A stretch of 64,000 nt of DNA, from the NCBI GenBank assembly GCA_025210525.1, contig JAOARP010000024.1:16953-80952 (forward strand). Direction: 5' to 3'. The notes under the pieces were generated by a model, which saw nothing but the letters and a program-made list of their open reading frames with translations, ran no database searches and was not told where the DNA came from. Position numbers and translations under genes: made by a program. The DNA comes from Marinisporobacter sp. GTDB lineage: Bacteria > Bacillota > Clostridia > Peptostreptococcales > Thermotaleaceae. Shown in pieces: positions 1-9,314 of the stretch (the first letter of the stretch is position 1; each line of letters starts with the position of its first letter).

Positions 1-2
1 TT

Positions 3-377
3 AAAAATGTAATCCTTACTGCTTTTTTAGGTGGAATGATTACAGCTATGACAACTACTTTTCCAGGAGGGCAATTGCCGAATATAATTGATAAGTTTAT
101 AACTTGTATAATCGTATTTTTTATAGTTAAAATAATGGGAGAAAGAATAAATAAAGCAGTTGCTGTAGGCGTAATAAGCTTTATTGGAACCATCATTAGT
201 GGTAGTGTATTCTTAATAGCTGCAAGTCTTATTGTAGGTCTTCCAGCTTCTTTTAAAGTATTATTTATGGGTATTGTCTTACCTACTGCATTTGCAAACA
301 TATTAATGACAGTAATTATTCATAAAGCTGTAAAGATGGCCTTAAGGATATCAGGAATTAATATTGTACACCAATGA
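3..377 (+). CDS. trpP: TrpP-type tryptophan transporter, C-terminal part (5' end outside window)
   Basis: The reading frame is open from the window edge, so this is the C-terminal part (about 124 residues) of a small integral membrane protein. The stretch TTTFPGGQLPNIIDK followed by alternating hydrophobic segments closely matches what I know of Bacillus TrpP (about 170 residues), a putative tryptophan uptake protein. TrpP resembles ECF-transporter S components. Three hydrophobic segments are visible, at about residues 25-45, 55-80 and 85-105 of the fragment. An ECF ATPase/T-component operon starts 100 bases downstream, which is compatible with use of that shared energizing module, but the two units appear separately promoted. 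The assignment rests on remembered sequence similarity; another ECF S component is the main alternative. Confidence 0.72.
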   Translation, partial: KNVILTAFLGGMITAMTTTFPGGQLPNIIDKFITCIIVFFIVKIMGERINKAVAVGVISFIGTIISGSVFLIAASLIVGLPASFKVLFMGIVLPTAFANILMTVIIHKAVKMALRISGINIVHQ

Positions 378-414
378 AAAATTTGCAAATATATATATAA
401 AGGAAACGTTTCTA

Positions 415-443
415 TTGGTATTCTATAAAATAAGAGGTATAAT
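415..443 (+). promoter_or_regulatory. Putative sigma-A promoter of the ecf operon
   Basis: TTGGTA at 415-420 and TATAAT at 438-443 are separated by 17 bases, and the ecfA1 start codon lies 33 bases downstream. A perfect -10 with a plausible -35 suggests that ecfA1-ecfA2-ecfT is transcribed separately from the upstream trpP-like gene. Confidence 0.55.
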
Positions 444-476
444 ATATAGGAATAATGTATGAATGAGGTTGATTGA

Positions 477-1310
477 ATGAAAAATATTATTGAAATACAG
501 GATCTTGTCTATGAATATAGAAGAGATGAGGAAGAAAAAGTTAAGGCACTAAAGGAAGTTTCTTTAGGAGTAAAAAAAGGTGAATTTTTAGTAGTTATTG
601 GACATAATGGTTCAGGAAAATCAACAATGGCAAAGCATATGAATGCGCTACTGCTTCCTAGTGGTGGAAAGGTTTATGTGCAGGGATTAGATACCTTAAA
701 TGAGGAAAATACCTGGGATATACGACAAACTGCAGGAATGGTATTTCAAAACCCTGATAATCAGATTGTAGCAACTGTTGTAGAAGAAGATGTAGCCTTT
801 GGGCTTGAGAACTTAGGGGTTGAACCTAAAGAAATAAGAAAAAGAGTAACAGAAGCTTTAGAATCTGTAGGAATGATAGAGTTTAGAAAAAAAGGTCCTC
901 ACTTATTATCAGGAGGACAAAAGCAGAGAATTGCTATTGCAGGGGTTATTGCTATGAAGCCAAAGTGTATTATCTTAGATGAACCTACTGCTATGCTTGA
1001 TCCAGTGGGAAGAAAAGAAGTTATGGATACAATCCTAAAGCTTAATAAAGAAGAAGGGATTACTATTGTTCATATTACCCATTTCATGGATGAAGCTGTA
1101 AATGCTGATCGAGTTGTAGTTATGGAAGATGGAAATATAGTACTCCAGGGAATGCCAAGAGAAGTTTTTCCAAAGGTAGAGGAACTAAAGAAATTAGGAT
1201 TAGATGTACCGCAAGTAACAGAGCTTGCACAAGAGCTTAAAAAAGCGGGTATGGATATTCCTACCAACATATTAACAGTAGATGAGATGGTGAAATATTT
1301 ATGTCAATAG
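477..1310 (+). CDS. ecfA1: Energy-coupling factor transporter ATP-binding protein EcfA1
   Basis: 277-residue ABC ATPase of the CbiO/EcfA type. The Walker A motif GHNGSGKST lies at residues 42-50, the Q-loop at FQNPDNQ (about 90-96), the ABC signature LSGGQ at 144-148 and Walker B CIILDEP at 164-170. It pairs with EcfA2 and the T component to energize vitamin- or metal-specific S components at the cell membrane. The next gene overlaps its 3' end by 10 bases, and the order ecfA1-ecfA2-ecfT followed by truA-rplM-rpsI is the standard firmicute arrangement, which makes the paralogue assignment secure. Length is normal for the family. Confidence 0.95.
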   Translation: MKNIIEIQDLVYEYRRDEEEKVKALKEVSLGVKKGEFLVVIGHNGSGKSTMAKHMNALLLPSGGKVYVQGLDTLNEENTWDIRQTAGMVFQNPDNQIVATVVEEDVAFGLENLGVEPKEIRKRVTEALESVGMIEFRKKGPHLLSGGQKQRIAIAGVIAMKPKCIILDEPTAMLDPVGRKEVMDTILKLNKEEGITIVHITHFMDEAVNADRVVVMEDGNIVLQGMPREVFPKVEELKKLGLDVPQVTELAQELKKAGMDIPTNILTVDEMVKYLCQ

Positions 1311-2161
1311 TAATTGAAAATTTAACACATATATATAATCAAAATAGTCCCTTTGAAGCAATAGCACTTAATAATATAAGTTTAACAATTGAAAAGGGAG
1401 AATTTATAGGGCTTATTGGTCATACGGGTTCTGGCAAATCTACCCTTACGCAGCATTTAAATGGACTTCTTAAAGCTACATCAGGGAAAATTATTATTAA
1501 TGGATTTGATATTACTAAAAAGGATACATCTCTTAAAGAGATAAGAAGAAAAGTTGGATTAGTATTTCAATATCCAGAACATCAGCTTTTTGAAGAAACT
1601 GTCTATAAGGATGTAGCCTTTGGACCAAATAATTTAGGGCTTGGAGAACAAGATATTGAAAGCAGGGTAAAAGAGGCTATAGAGTTAGTAGGACTTCCTT
1701 ACGAGGAAATAAAGGATCGCTCTCCTTTTGAACTTAGTGGAGGACAGAAAAGGAGAGTAGCTATAGCAGGCGTTATTGCAATGAAGCCTGATGTATTAAT
1801 ATTAGACGAGCCTACAGCAGGACTTGATCCAAAGGCTCGTGATGAAATTTTAAACCAGATAAAAGAGCTTCATCAAAAATACAAAATGACCATTCTTTTA
1901 GTTTCCCATAGCATGGAGGATATTGCAAGATTGGTAGATAGAATTATTGTTATGGATAAGGGAAATGTAGCATTGACAGGAAAACCAAGTGAAGTGTTTA
2001 AAAGTACAGAATTCTTAAAAAGCATTGGACTAGGGGTTCCTCAGATTACTTATCTTATGAAGAAGCTAAATGCTATGGGGATGCCAGTAAAAGAAGATAT
2101 TTTTACAGTAGAAGATGCAAAAAATGAAATATTAAAGATCATAGGGAGAAAGGTAAAATGA
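1301..2161 (+). CDS. ecfA2: Energy-coupling factor transporter ATP-binding protein EcfA2
   Basis: 286-residue second ATPase of the ECF module. Walker [10 protein letters not shown] is at residues 40-48, the signature LSGGQ at 145-149 and Walker B VLILDE at 165-170. The C-terminal extension after the nucleotide-binding domain is typical of EcfA proteins. The start overlaps the end of ecfA1 by 10 bases and the end overlaps ecfT by 4 bases (ATGA), so the three are translationally coupled. EcfA1 and EcfA2 form the ATPase heterodimer that couples to EcfT. Confidence 0.95.
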   Translation: MSIVIENLTHIYNQNSPFEAIALNNISLTIEKGEFIGLIGHTGSGKSTLTQHLNGLLKATSGKIIINGFDITKKDTSLKEIRRKVGLVFQYPEHQLFEETVYKDVAFGPNNLGLGEQDIESRVKEAIELVGLPYEEIKDRSPFELSGGQKRRVAIAGVIAMKPDVLILDEPTAGLDPKARDEILNQIKELHQKYKMTILLVSHSMEDIARLVDRIIVMDKGNVALTGKPSEVFKSTEFLKSIGLGVPQITYLMKKLNAMGMPVKEDIFTVEDAKNEILKIIGRKVK

Positions 2162-2955
2162 TAAGAGATATTACAATAGGACAATATTATCCCGCAAGCT
2201 CAATTATACACAGATTGGACCCAAGAGTGAAAATTCTCTCAACATTTATATATATTGCTTCGTTATTTGTTGTGAAAGATTTTTCATCATATCTTTATGT
2301 ATTACTTTTTTTAGGGACAACGATTACTCTATCGAAAGTACCTTTTAAATATATGATTAAGGGTCTTAAGCCACTATTTTTAATTATTATTCTCACCTTT
2401 AGTATCAATATCTTCATGACAAAAGGAGAAATACTATACCAGTTAGGACCCCTTGACATTACAGTAGAAGGTGTCCATCAAGCTGTTTTTATGGCAACAA
2501 GATTGATTCTTTTAATTATAGGGACTTCCATATTAACGCTCACAACATCCCCTATACAGTTAACAGATGGGATAGAAAAGCTTTTAAATCCATTTAAAAG
2601 AATAGGTGTACCAGCTCATGAACTTGCTATGATGATGACTATTGCGTTAAGATTTATTCCTACCCTCTTAGAAGAGACGGATAAAATAATGAAAGCACAG
2701 ATGGCAAGAGGAGCTGATTTTGAGAGTGGAAATATATTAAGTCGTGCAAAGAGCTTGGTTCCCTTATTAGTGCCTCTTTTTATTAGTGCTTTTAGAAGAG
2801 CAGATGAACTTGCTATGGCAATGGAGGCTAGGTGCTATAGAGGTGGAGAAAACAGAACGAGAATGAGAGAATTATCTCTTCATAAGAGAGATCTTATTGC
2901 AGGGGTGGTTACTTGTATAGTATTCATAGCTATACTTTTAGATCGTTTTATATAA
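2158..2955 (+). CDS. ecfT: Energy-coupling factor transporter transmembrane protein EcfT
   Basis: 265-residue membrane scaffold of the ECF transporter. It contains several hydrophobic segments and the two Ala-Arg-type coupling motifs of the family: ARGADFESG near residues 181-189, and EARCYRGG near the C-terminal cytoplasmic part. These motifs contact the two ATPases. The gene begins with an ATGA overlap on ecfA2. EcfT connects the ATPase pair with interchangeable S components in the membrane. A hairpin with weak terminator character follows the stop codon. Confidence 0.93.
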   Translation: MIRDITIGQYYPASSIIHRLDPRVKILSTFIYIASLFVVKDFSSYLYVLLFLGTTITLSKVPFKYMIKGLKPLFLIIILTFSINIFMTKGEILYQLGPLDITVEGVHQAVFMATRLILLIIGTSILTLTTSPIQLTDGIEKLLNPFKRIGVPAHELAMMMTIALRFIPTLLEETDKIMKAQMARGADFESGNILSRAKSLVPLLVPLFISAFRRADELAMAMEARCYRGGENRTRMRELSLHKRDLIAGVVTCIVFIAILLDRFI

Positions 2956-2972
2956 GTATATGAATAATGATT

Positions 2973-3021
2973 TAAATGCACAGATTCTTTTGCTATAGCG
3001 AGAGAATCTGTTGTGCTATTT
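2973..3021 (+). terminator. Hairpin after ecfT, possible terminator
   Basis: The arms around CAGATTCT (about 2980-2987) and AGAATCTG (about 3003-3010) pair, extended by CACA/TGTG and AAAT/ATTT with small bulges. The U-tract is poor, so this is either a weak terminator or a 3' stabilizing hairpin of the ecf transcript. Confidence 0.45.
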
Positions 3022-3065
3022 AAGACTCGATAGGAGAATAGTGTGAAGTAAAATTATGGTATAAC

Positions 3066-3767
3066 ATGAATCTAAAGGAGTATCAAAATATGAAAAGAGA
3101 AGAATTCCAAAGAATTGAAAGTTTTATGTTAAAAAACATGGATGATACTGTTCATGATTGTTTACATGTATATAGAGTTTTGAATTATGCAATTCAAATT
3201 GCTGATGCTATTGAAAAAGTAGATACGGAAGTTGTAATAATATCAGCACTTTTACATGATATAGGTAGAGCAGATGAAATGAGAAATCCAAGTCTTTGTC
3301 ATGCAGAAATAGGAAGTGAAAAAGCTAAGAAGTTTTTGATTGATAATGGATACTGTGAAGAAAAAGCAAATCATATTGCTAATTGTATCATTACTCATAG
3401 ATATAAAAAGAATAGAGAACCACAAACAATAGAAGCAAAAATTACCTTTGATGCAGATAAATTGGATTTAACGGGGACTGTTGGTGTAGCAAGAGCCATA
3501 TTGTTTGGAGGACAAATTAAAGAACCTTTGTATTTAGTTGGAGAAGATAGACTTCCTACTAAGGGACTACCATCAGAAGGGGCATCTTTATTTAGAGAAT
3601 ATAATCGAAAACTAAATAAATTGTTTCTAAAACTATATACTGAAAAGGCAAAAGAAATTGGAAGAGAACAACAAAAGACGATGGATTTATACTTTGTGAA
3701 TTTATTCAAAGAAGTAAATAGAAATTATTCTAATAGTAAAAAGCTAATGGACAAAATATTTGAATAA
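3066..3767 (+). CDS. HD-domain phosphohydrolase
   Basis: 233-residue soluble protein of the HD superfamily. Metal-binding candidates are H34 in VHDCLHVYR, the H64-D65 doublet in ALLHDIGRAD, and a downstream Asp in TFDADKLD (about residues 128-134). This order fits small YedJ/YpgQ-type nucleotidyl or phosphohydrolases. The substrate cannot be read from the sequence. It lies alone between the ecf operon and truA and is probably transcribed on its own. No signal peptide or membrane segment is visible. Confidence 0.8.
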   Translation: MNLKEYQNMKREEFQRIESFMLKNMDDTVHDCLHVYRVLNYAIQIADAIEKVDTEVVIISALLHDIGRADEMRNPSLCHAEIGSEKAKKFLIDNGYCEEKANHIANCIITHRYKKNREPQTIEAKITFDADKLDLTGTVGVARAILFGGQIKEPLYLVGEDRLPTKGLPSEGASLFREYNRKLNKLFLKLYTEKAKEIGREQQKTMDLYFVNLFKEVNRNYSNSKKLMDKIFE

Positions 3768-3949
3768 GGGATATTCACTTTGAAATATAATCTGTATTGA
3801 ATTATTGCACATGCTTCTTATATTGCAACTATTTTTTACAATATAGAAAACTACAAAACACTGAAAATATGGGGAATTTTCAAGCCAATTCCATGAGAAA
3901 TCAATTAAATTATAAAGTATCATAAAAAATCAACGATAAAGGTGAGTAT

Positions 3950-4684
3950 ATGAAAAATGTAAAATTAACAATTCAATATGATGGTACAAATTTTAGTGGT
4001 TGGCAGGTTCAGCCTAATGCTAGAACGGTACAGGAAGAAATTGAAAAATCACTGAGCAAAATAATGAAAAAACCTATAAAAATTAATGGTTCAGGAAGAA
4101 CAGATGCAGGAGTTCATGCACTAGGTCAGGTAGCAAGTTTTTGTGACGAATTTACTATTCCTGTTGAAAAAATCTCTGTAGCATTAAATGCTCTATTACC
4201 TCAAGATATAGCTATTAAAGAGGCAATAGAGGGGGAATTAGGTTTTCATGCTAGATACAATGCTGTAGGGAAAAAGTATATTTATAAGATTTATAATAAA
4301 GACATAAGAAATCCAATTCTTCGCAATTATACATACTTTGTGTCGAAGTCTTTAGATATAGAAAAAATGAAAAAGGCTTGTGATTATTTTATTGGTGAGC
4401 ATGATTTTAAAGGGTTTATGTCTTCCGGAAGTAGTGTAGTAGATACGGTAAGAAGGATTGATGCGTTAAAATTGTATGAAAAAGATGAAACATTAACAAT
4501 AGAAGTAAAGGGAAATGGATTTTTATACAATATGGTAAGAATTATAGCAGGCACTTTAGTAGATGTAGGAAGAGGAAAAATAAAAGTAGAAGAGCTACCT
4601 ATGGTTATTAATTCTTGTAAAAGAGAAAAGGCTGGTCATACAGCACCACCACAAGGGTTGTATCTTGCAAAAGTTTTTTATTAA
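3950..4684 (+). CDS. truA: tRNA pseudouridine(38-40) synthase TruA
   Basis: 244-residue TruA of normal length. It converts uridines 38-40 in the tRNA anticodon arm to pseudouridine. The catalytic aspartate is D52 in the family motif GSGRTDAGVHA (residues 47-57), and the N-terminus KLTIQYDGTNFSGWQ is typical. Its position upstream of rplM-rpsI is conserved in firmicutes. The AAGGTGAG ribosome binding site precedes the ATG by a normal distance. A sigma-A promoter begins only 15 bases after the stop, so rplM-rpsI can be made independently of truA. Confidence 0.95.
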   Translation: MKNVKLTIQYDGTNFSGWQVQPNARTVQEEIEKSLSKIMKKPIKINGSGRTDAGVHALGQVASFCDEFTIPVEKISVALNALLPQDIAIKEAIEGELGFHARYNAVGKKYIYKIYNKDIRNPILRNYTYFVSKSLDIEKMKKACDYFIGEHDFKGFMSSGSSVVDTVRRIDALKLYEKDETLTIEVKGNGFLYNMVRIIAGTLVDVGRGKIKVEELPMVINSCKREKAGHTAPPQGLYLAKVFY

Positions 4685-4698
4685 AACTAGATTATTCC

Positions 4699-4727
4699 TT
4701 GACACACACGGTTACATGTAATATAAT
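4699..4727 (+). promoter_or_regulatory. Consensus sigma-A promoter of rplM-rpsI
   Basis: TTGACA at 4699-4704 and TATAAT at 4722-4727 with a 17-base spacer form a perfect consensus promoter. It lies between truA and rplM and leaves a leader of about 90 bases. Confidence 0.9.
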
Positions 4728-4822
4728 GTTTTGGTAATGTGCATATTAAAAAAACCACTAGCCCCGGTTTTTTTAAATATAGACGTGATAAATTATGAAA
4801 AGTAGTGCTAGGAGGGAAACAC
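4728..4822 (+). promoter_or_regulatory. rplM 5' leader with hairpin, candidate L13 autoregulatory leader
   Basis: The untranslated leader contains a perfect 11-bp inverted repeat (4746-4756 with 4766-4776) enclosing the loop ACTAGCCCC. The loop segment CTAGC (4758-4763 region) is complementary to GCTAG immediately upstream of the AGGAGG ribosome binding site (about 4808-4812). That would allow a loop-to-RBS pairing that hides the start site. Firmicute L13 leaders are known autoregulatory RNAs; whether this one matches that family's covariance model was not tested. Confidence 0.5.
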
Positions 4823-5251
4823 ATGAAATCATTCGTTGCTAAGCCACATGAAGTAGAAAGAAAGTGGTATGTAGTGGACGCTGAGGGAAAAACATTAGGT
4901 CGCTTAGCTTCACAAGTTGCATCAATCTTAAGAGGAAAAAACAAGCCAACATATACACCACACGTTGATACAGGAGATTATGTAATCATTATCAATGCAG
5001 AAAAAGTAGAAGTAACAGGAAAGAAAATGGATCAAAAGATGTATAGACATCATACAGGTTATGTAGGTCATATGAAAGAAATGACTTATAAGCAATTATT
5101 ACAAAAGCATCCTGAAAGAATTATTGAATTTGCTGTAAAAGGAATGCTTCCAAAGAACAGCTTAGGAAGACAAATGTTCAAAAAATTAAAAGTATACACT
5201 GGTACAGAGCACAATCATGAAGCTCAAAAGCCAGAAATTTTAGATATATAA
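4823..5251 (+). CDS. rplM: 50S ribosomal protein L13
   Basis: 142-residue uL13, matching the usual length. The start was placed at 4823 rather than at an in-frame upstream codon, because AGGAGG at 4810-4815 is correctly spaced from it and bacterial L13 starts with the [12 protein letters not shown] sequence seen here. Motifs such as LGRLAS and [11 protein letters not shown] are characteristic, and the [11 protein letters not shown] segment binds rRNA. It forms the standard two-gene operon with rpsI. Confidence 0.97.
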   Translation: MKSFVAKPHEVERKWYVVDAEGKTLGRLASQVASILRGKNKPTYTPHVDTGDYVIIINAEKVEVTGKKMDQKMYRHHTGYVGHMKEMTYKQLLQKHPERIIEFAVKGMLPKNSLGRQMFKKLKVYTGTEHNHEAQKPEILDI

Positions 5252-5276
5252 GCTTGAAGGGAAAGGAGGAAATACA

Positions 5277-5669
5277 ATGGCGAAAGTACAATACTACGGA
5301 ACAGGAAGAAGAAAAACTTCTATTGCTAGAGTTAGATTAGTTCCAGGAGAAGGAAAAATTACAATCAACGGAAGAGATATAGAAGAGTACCTAGACTATG
5401 AAACATTAAAGAGAGACGTTAGAATGCCTCTTGTACTTACTGAAACTGAAGGTAAGTTTGACGTTATAGCAAAAGTTCATGGTGGTGGATTCACAGGACA
5501 AGCTGGAGCGTTAAGACATGGTATTTCAAGAGCTTTATTAAAAGCTGAAGGAGAGCTTAGACCAATCCTTAAAAAAGCAGGTTTCTTAACAAGAGACTCA
5601 AGAATGAAAGAAAGAAAGAAATATGGATTGAAAAAAGCAAGACGTGCACCACAGTTCTCAAAAAGATAA
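5277..5669 (+). CDS. rpsI: 30S ribosomal protein S9
   Basis: 130-residue uS9 of normal length. It begins with [16 protein letters not shown] and ends with the basic tail RRAPQFSKR, whose final Arg reaches the ribosomal P site. AAAGGAGG precedes the ATG. It is cotranscribed with rplM from the promoter at 4699 and is followed by a strong intrinsic terminator. Confidence 0.98.
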   Translation: MAKVQYYGTGRRKTSIARVRLVPGEGKITINGRDIEEYLDYETLKRDVRMPLVLTETEGKFDVIAKVHGGGFTGQAGALRHGISRALLKAEGELRPILKKAGFLTRDSRMKERKKYGLKKARRAPQFSKR

Positions 5670-5707
5670 TATTTTTTATCAAGAGATTGTGCATAAGTGG
5701 AAAGAAC

Positions 5708-5745
5708 AAACACTACTTAGTCGTGAACTAAGTAGTGTTTTTTTT
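5708..5745 (+). terminator. Intrinsic terminator of rplM-rpsI
   Basis: A 12-bp perfect stem (ACACTACTTAGT, 5710-5721, with 5727-5738), a 5-base loop and eight T residues make a textbook rho-independent terminator. Confidence 0.93.
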
Positions 5746-5965
5746 ATGAGATAGGAAATTGTAAAATTTTTAAATATATTCAGATAGATGAAGATTAACG
5801 AGAAAAAGTTTCATAGAGAGACGAATATTGATAATGATTAGATCAATAGGAGTAGTGTATAGAAAATAGCATAAGACAATGTTTAAAATATATTTGTGTG
5901 AAGTATAGTCAAACTGGATACAATTATATATAATGTATCTATTAAAGAAGAAGGAGAGCATATGG

Positions 5966-7135
5966 ATGAAACTATGGTACAGAAGACGAAAGTTTGGGCA
6001 TTATATGAACTTGCTTATAGTCATTATTCTTTCTATTATATTTTATAAGTTTATGGATAATATGAATGATTTATATTATTCTTTTTCTGTAAAAATGAAA
6101 ACGATTGCAAATGTATTAAAACCATTTATGGTGTCTGCACTTATTGCATATATTTTAAATCCAGTAGTTAAGTGGTTCGAATTTGATGTATTAACCAAGT
6201 TTCCAAAGCTTGAAAAAAATACAAAATATAATCGATTAATCAGTACAATTCTTGTCTTTATATTGTTTATACTATTCATAACAATTATTATATCTTTAGT
6301 AGTTCCAAAGATTGCTATGAGTATCAAAGATTTGCTAAGTACATTACCTACATTTATTGAGGATCATGAACATAAAATTGTGAATTGGATTGATAGTTTA
6401 TATGCACAAGATTTATATAATATCGAAGGAGAATTACAAAAAAATATTAATGAAGTATTTCGCAAAGGGAGTGAAATATTCAAGGCTAGTTTGACAAATT
6501 TGCTTTTTAGCATTATTGCAATTACTTCAGGTACTTTGAATATTTTATTATCCTTAGTGGTTTCATTTTATATATTAATTGATAAGGATCAATTGTTAAA
6601 AAGTACAGAAAGATTATTAAGAGCATTATTTGAAGATATTCATGTAGACCGTTTTAAGAAATTTTGTAAAGAAGCAGATCATACTTTTGTAAAATTTGTT
6701 ATAGGAAAATCTATTGATTCATTTATTATTGGAATAATTGCTTTAAGTGTATTATATTTGATGAAAAGTCCTTATGCATTGTTGATTGGGATTATGGTCA
6801 TGATTTCAAATATGATTCCTTATTTTGGTCCCTTTATTGGTGCAATTATTGGATTTGTTTTTGTAGCTTTTGTTAGTTTAAAAAAGGCATTGTGGGTACT
6901 TATTTTCCTTATTTTATTACAACAATTTGACGGATTGTATTTAGGACCTAAAATATTAGGAGATAAAATGGGGGTTAGTCCCCTTTGGATTATATTCTCT
7001 ATCGTTTTAGGAGGGAGCTTATTTGGTGTAGTAGGAATGTTTTTGGGAGTGCCTGCTATATCTGTAATTATTATGGCTATTAGAAGATTTATCAATAAGA
7101 GATTAGAAGAAAAGAAAAATAAAACATTAGTTTAA
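5966..7135 (+). CDS. AI-2E family transporter / permease
   Basis: 389-residue polytopic membrane protein of the AI-2E/PerM family (YtvI/YdbI-like), with about eight hydrophobic segments. The family features are an N-terminal pair of helices, a central soluble region, and the C-terminal core with IGIMVMISNMIPYFGP and QQFDGLYLGPKILG. The start at 5966 was chosen over an upstream ATG at 5933 because AAGGAG at 5951-5956 fits it. Transport substrates of most members are unknown; the family name should not be read as proof of autoinducer export. It is a single-gene unit with its own terminator. Confidence 0.85.
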   Translation: MKLWYRRRKFGHYMNLLIVIILSIIFYKFMDNMNDLYYSFSVKMKTIANVLKPFMVSALIAYILNPVVKWFEFDVLTKFPKLEKNTKYNRLISTILVFILFILFITIIISLVVPKIAMSIKDLLSTLPTFIEDHEHKIVNWIDSLYAQDLYNIEGELQKNINEVFRKGSEIFKASLTNLLFSIIAITSGTLNILLSLVVSFYILIDKDQLLKSTERLLRALFEDIHVDRFKKFCKEADHTFVKFVIGKSIDSFIIGIIALSVLYLMKSPYALLIGIMVMISNMIPYFGPFIGAIIGFVFVAFVSLKKALWVLIFLILLQQFDGLYLGPKILGDKMGVSPLWIIFSIVLGGSLFGVVGMFLGVPAISVIIMAIRRFINKRLEEKKNKTLV

Positions 7136-7140
7136 AAATG

Positions 7141-7170
7141 AGCAGACCGTGTTGTCTGCTTTATATTTTG
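7141..7170 (+). terminator. Intrinsic terminator of the AI-2E family gene
   Basis: Stem AGCAGAC (7141-7147) / GTCTGCT (7154-7160) followed by a T-rich stretch, 5 bases after the stop codon. Confidence 0.75.
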
Positions 7171-7175
7171 ATTAT

Positions 7176-7202
7176 AAAGAAAAAAGAAACCGTAAAGGTT
7201 TC
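7176..7202 (-). terminator. Terminator of the antisense Spo0E-like gene
   Basis: On the minus strand, a 6-bp stem (GAAACC/GGTTTC, 7197-7202 with 7186-7191) is followed by a run of T residues. It abuts the stop codon of the small minus-strand gene and supports that gene being real. Confidence 0.7.
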
Positions 7203-7361
7203 TCAAAATAAGGTTTGCATATATTCTACAATCAATAAATCTAGTTTTTGACTACATTGAATAATCTCATTTTCGAGCAAATTATAGTGATTTGTATTCA
7301 GTAGATTACATAATTCTACATTTACTTCTTCAATTTTCTTCTTTAGCTCATTCCTTGACAT
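7203..7361 (-). CDS. Spo0E-like aspartyl-phosphate phosphatase, small
   Basis: 52-residue minus-strand ORF with a good AGGGGGAAG-type ribosome binding site and its own terminator. The protein begins MSRNELKKKIEEV and contains CSQKLDLLIVEYM, matching the S-x-x-L-D-x-L-I-x-x-Y signature of the Spo0E/Rap-unrelated phosphatase family. These small helical-hairpin proteins dephosphorylate Spo0A~P and delay sporulation; that activity is inferred from the family. The ORF is short enough to be missed by length filters. It lies convergent to the AI-2E gene and divergent from the MazG-like gene. Confidence 0.85.
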   Translation of the reverse strand: MSRNELKKKIEEVNVELCNLLNTNHYNLLENEIIQCSQKLDLLIVEYMQTLF

Positions 7362-7616
7362 TTTTCTTCCCCCTTTTCAAAAAATGACAAAAAACTCAAA
7401 AAGTCCCTCGATAAACAAGAGATTATGTAGAGTTTAGTAAAAATATACGAATAATGTAAAAAATGTAAATAAATAGAAAACTTTAATAAAAGTATAGCTG
7501 AATATAGGGAAAAAATCAAGAGAGGTACAAGAAAAATATTAAAAATTTAAAATTGTTTATTCACAAAAAAAAGTATAAAATGGATAAAGAAAAATATAAT
7601 CTAGAAGGGAGAAAAA

Positions 7617-7949
7617 ATGATGAATGAGTGTACAACTTTCAAGCAGATTAGTCTGCCTAAATTAAATAATTTGCAGCCAGGCCTTGAATCTACGTGCTTA
7701 AAGTTAATGGAAGAAGCTGGAGAATTGGCACAAGCAATAGGAAAATTTAGAGGAATGAATGGAGAAAAAGTTGATCTAAAAGAGAAGGAAGTTGTTGAAA
7801 TGATTAGCAATGAGCTTCTAGATGTAGCTCAAGTGGCAGTATCTATGATGTTTGTGCTTGAGGAAACCTATGGAATTAATATAAAAGAAAAGGTAGATGA
7901 TCATGTAAAGAAATTAGTAAAAAAAGGGTATATCAAAGTAGAAGAATAA
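7617..7949 (+). CDS. MazG-like nucleotide pyrophosphohydrolase-domain protein
   Basis: 110-residue all-alpha protein with the MazG fold signature: LMEEAGELAQAIGKF (about residues 30-44), where the EExxE-type acidic residues bind Mg, and EMISNELLDVAQVAV (about 60-74) supplying the second E...D pair. Members hydrolyse nucleoside triphosphates to monophosphates as house-cleaning enzymes. The single MazG-like domain indicates a dimeric short form. GAAGGGAG precedes the start; a second ATG follows immediately, so the exact start is uncertain by one codon. Confidence 0.85.
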   Translation: MMNECTTFKQISLPKLNNLQPGLESTCLKLMEEAGELAQAIGKFRGMNGEKVDLKEKEVVEMISNELLDVAQVAVSMMFVLEETYGINIKEKVDDHVKKLVKKGYIKVEE

Positions 7950-7986
7950 GGAAGTGTCTATAAATTGGTTTTGATAAGGGGAGAAA

Positions 7987-9114
7987 ATGAGAAAATATTT
8001 ATCAATTTTAATGGTTTTGGGATTAGTATTGCTATGTATAGGATGTATCAACAAAGAAATAAAGGGACAGATAGAGGAATTCGTCGAAAAACAAGAAGTG
8101 TATGTAAATGAAAAAAGCTTAGATGGTTATATAGATACTATCTCTAAAGAAGAACCTGAGTATGTGGCAGAGAAAAAAAGTTGGATGAGAGATATTTTAG
8201 AGAATAACATTGAAAAGTATGATTTAGAGGTAGAAAAGATTAAAATATTAGATGATGATAAGGTAAGCTTAAAGCTTAGACAAAGCTATCAATATGAAGG
8301 AAAAAAATATAGCATACAAATTCCATTATTGTTAGTGAAAGAAAATGGATGTTGGAAGGATCATGATTTATTATTTGATGAAATGGTTACTCCACATTTC
8401 AGAATAAAATATCATAAGAATTTGAAAAAATATGCAGTAGCTATTAAAAATGTTTGTGAGAATGCTTATAGCAATGTTCAAAAAAGATATGGAGAGGGTA
8501 TAGAGGGGAAAACCATTATTAAGCTATACGAAAATCAAGAATTATTAAGGCAATCTGTAAAGCTTTCTTTTTCATGGCAATTTGCTGGATGGTATGAATA
8601 TCCAGAGTCTATTAAGACAACAGAATTTGAAGATGAAGAGACCTATAGAAAAATTTTAGAGCATGAACTCATACATAAGATTACTATAAAAAAATCAAAT
8701 AACAATATGCCCTATTGGTTTAGTGAAGGGGTAGCTGTTTATTTTGCTAATTTTCCCAACCAACCAAAAGATTTTCAAACAAAAGAATACTATTTAAATA
8801 CCTATAGAGATTATGAAATAGACATCTTAAAGCTTGAAAAAGCAAATCTTGAAAAAATGGAAGAGGATAAAAGTATTCATTGTTATTATGATAGCTCTGG
8901 AATGGTTATAAAGTTTATAGTAGAGAAATATGGTGTGGAGAAAGTGAAAAAAATAGTAGAGGAGTTGGGAAGATTTCCTTATGAAGAAGGTACAGGTTCT
9001 GAAATTAATGAGCAGTCTATAAAAAGATATCATTTAGTGTTAGAGAAGGTATTAGGTGTGTGTGTAGAGGAATTAAATAAAGAATGGATACAGTTTATTA
9101 ATGAGGCAGAGTGA
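7987..9114 (+). CDS. Lipoprotein metallopeptidase, peptidase MA-like
   Basis: 375-residue lipoprotein. A signal peptide ends in a lipobox with Cys20 (LLCIGC), so the protein should be anchored on the outer face of the membrane. The C-terminal half carries the gluzincin zinc motif HELIH (residues 226-230) with a downstream glutamate in FSEGVAVYF (E247), as in the peptidase MA family. The N-terminal part looks like a nuclear-transport-factor-like or stalk region, without motifs I recognise. Substrate unknown. A terminator overlaps its end. Confidence 0.78.
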   Translation: MRKYLSILMVLGLVLLCIGCINKEIKGQIEEFVEKQEVYVNEKSLDGYIDTISKEEPEYVAEKKSWMRDILENNIEKYDLEVEKIKILDDDKVSLKLRQSYQYEGKKYSIQIPLLLVKENGCWKDHDLLFDEMVTPHFRIKYHKNLKKYAVAIKNVCENAYSNVQKRYGEGIEGKTIIKLYENQELLRQSVKLSFSWQFAGWYEYPESIKTTEFEDEETYRKILEHELIHKITIKKSNNNMPYWFSEGVAVYFANFPNQPKDFQTKEYYLNTYRDYEIDILKLEKANLEKMEEDKSIHCYYDSSGMVIKFIVEKYGVEKVKKIVEELGRFPYEEGTGSEINEQSIKRYHLVLEKVLGVCVEELNKEWIQFINEAE

Positions 9115-9133
9115 AAACTCTGTTTTTCTTTTT
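9107..9133 (+). terminator. Intrinsic terminator after the peptidase gene
   Basis: CAGAG (9107-9111) pairs with CTCTG (9118-9122) and is followed by TTTTTCTTTTT; the upstream arm lies inside the last codons of the peptidase gene. Confidence 0.7.
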
Positions 9134-9314
9134 CATATATATTTTTTTATTGAATAGGATTAAATATAGAAGTATTAGTCATAGCAAAATGTTGATAGAT
9201 TATAAATTTCCTAGTTACGTATTTGATTTATAATGAACGTTTATTAACTGCGTAAAAGTACTAAAGTCTTTAAGCTTTAAAATGACAGATTCATAGAAAA
9301 AAGGAGGACACAAA

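Noticed and set aside
9200..9300. Sporulation-sigma (E/G) promoter before cwlD
   Set aside because: Expected by analogy with Bacillus, but no pair of hexamers with correct spacing was convincing.
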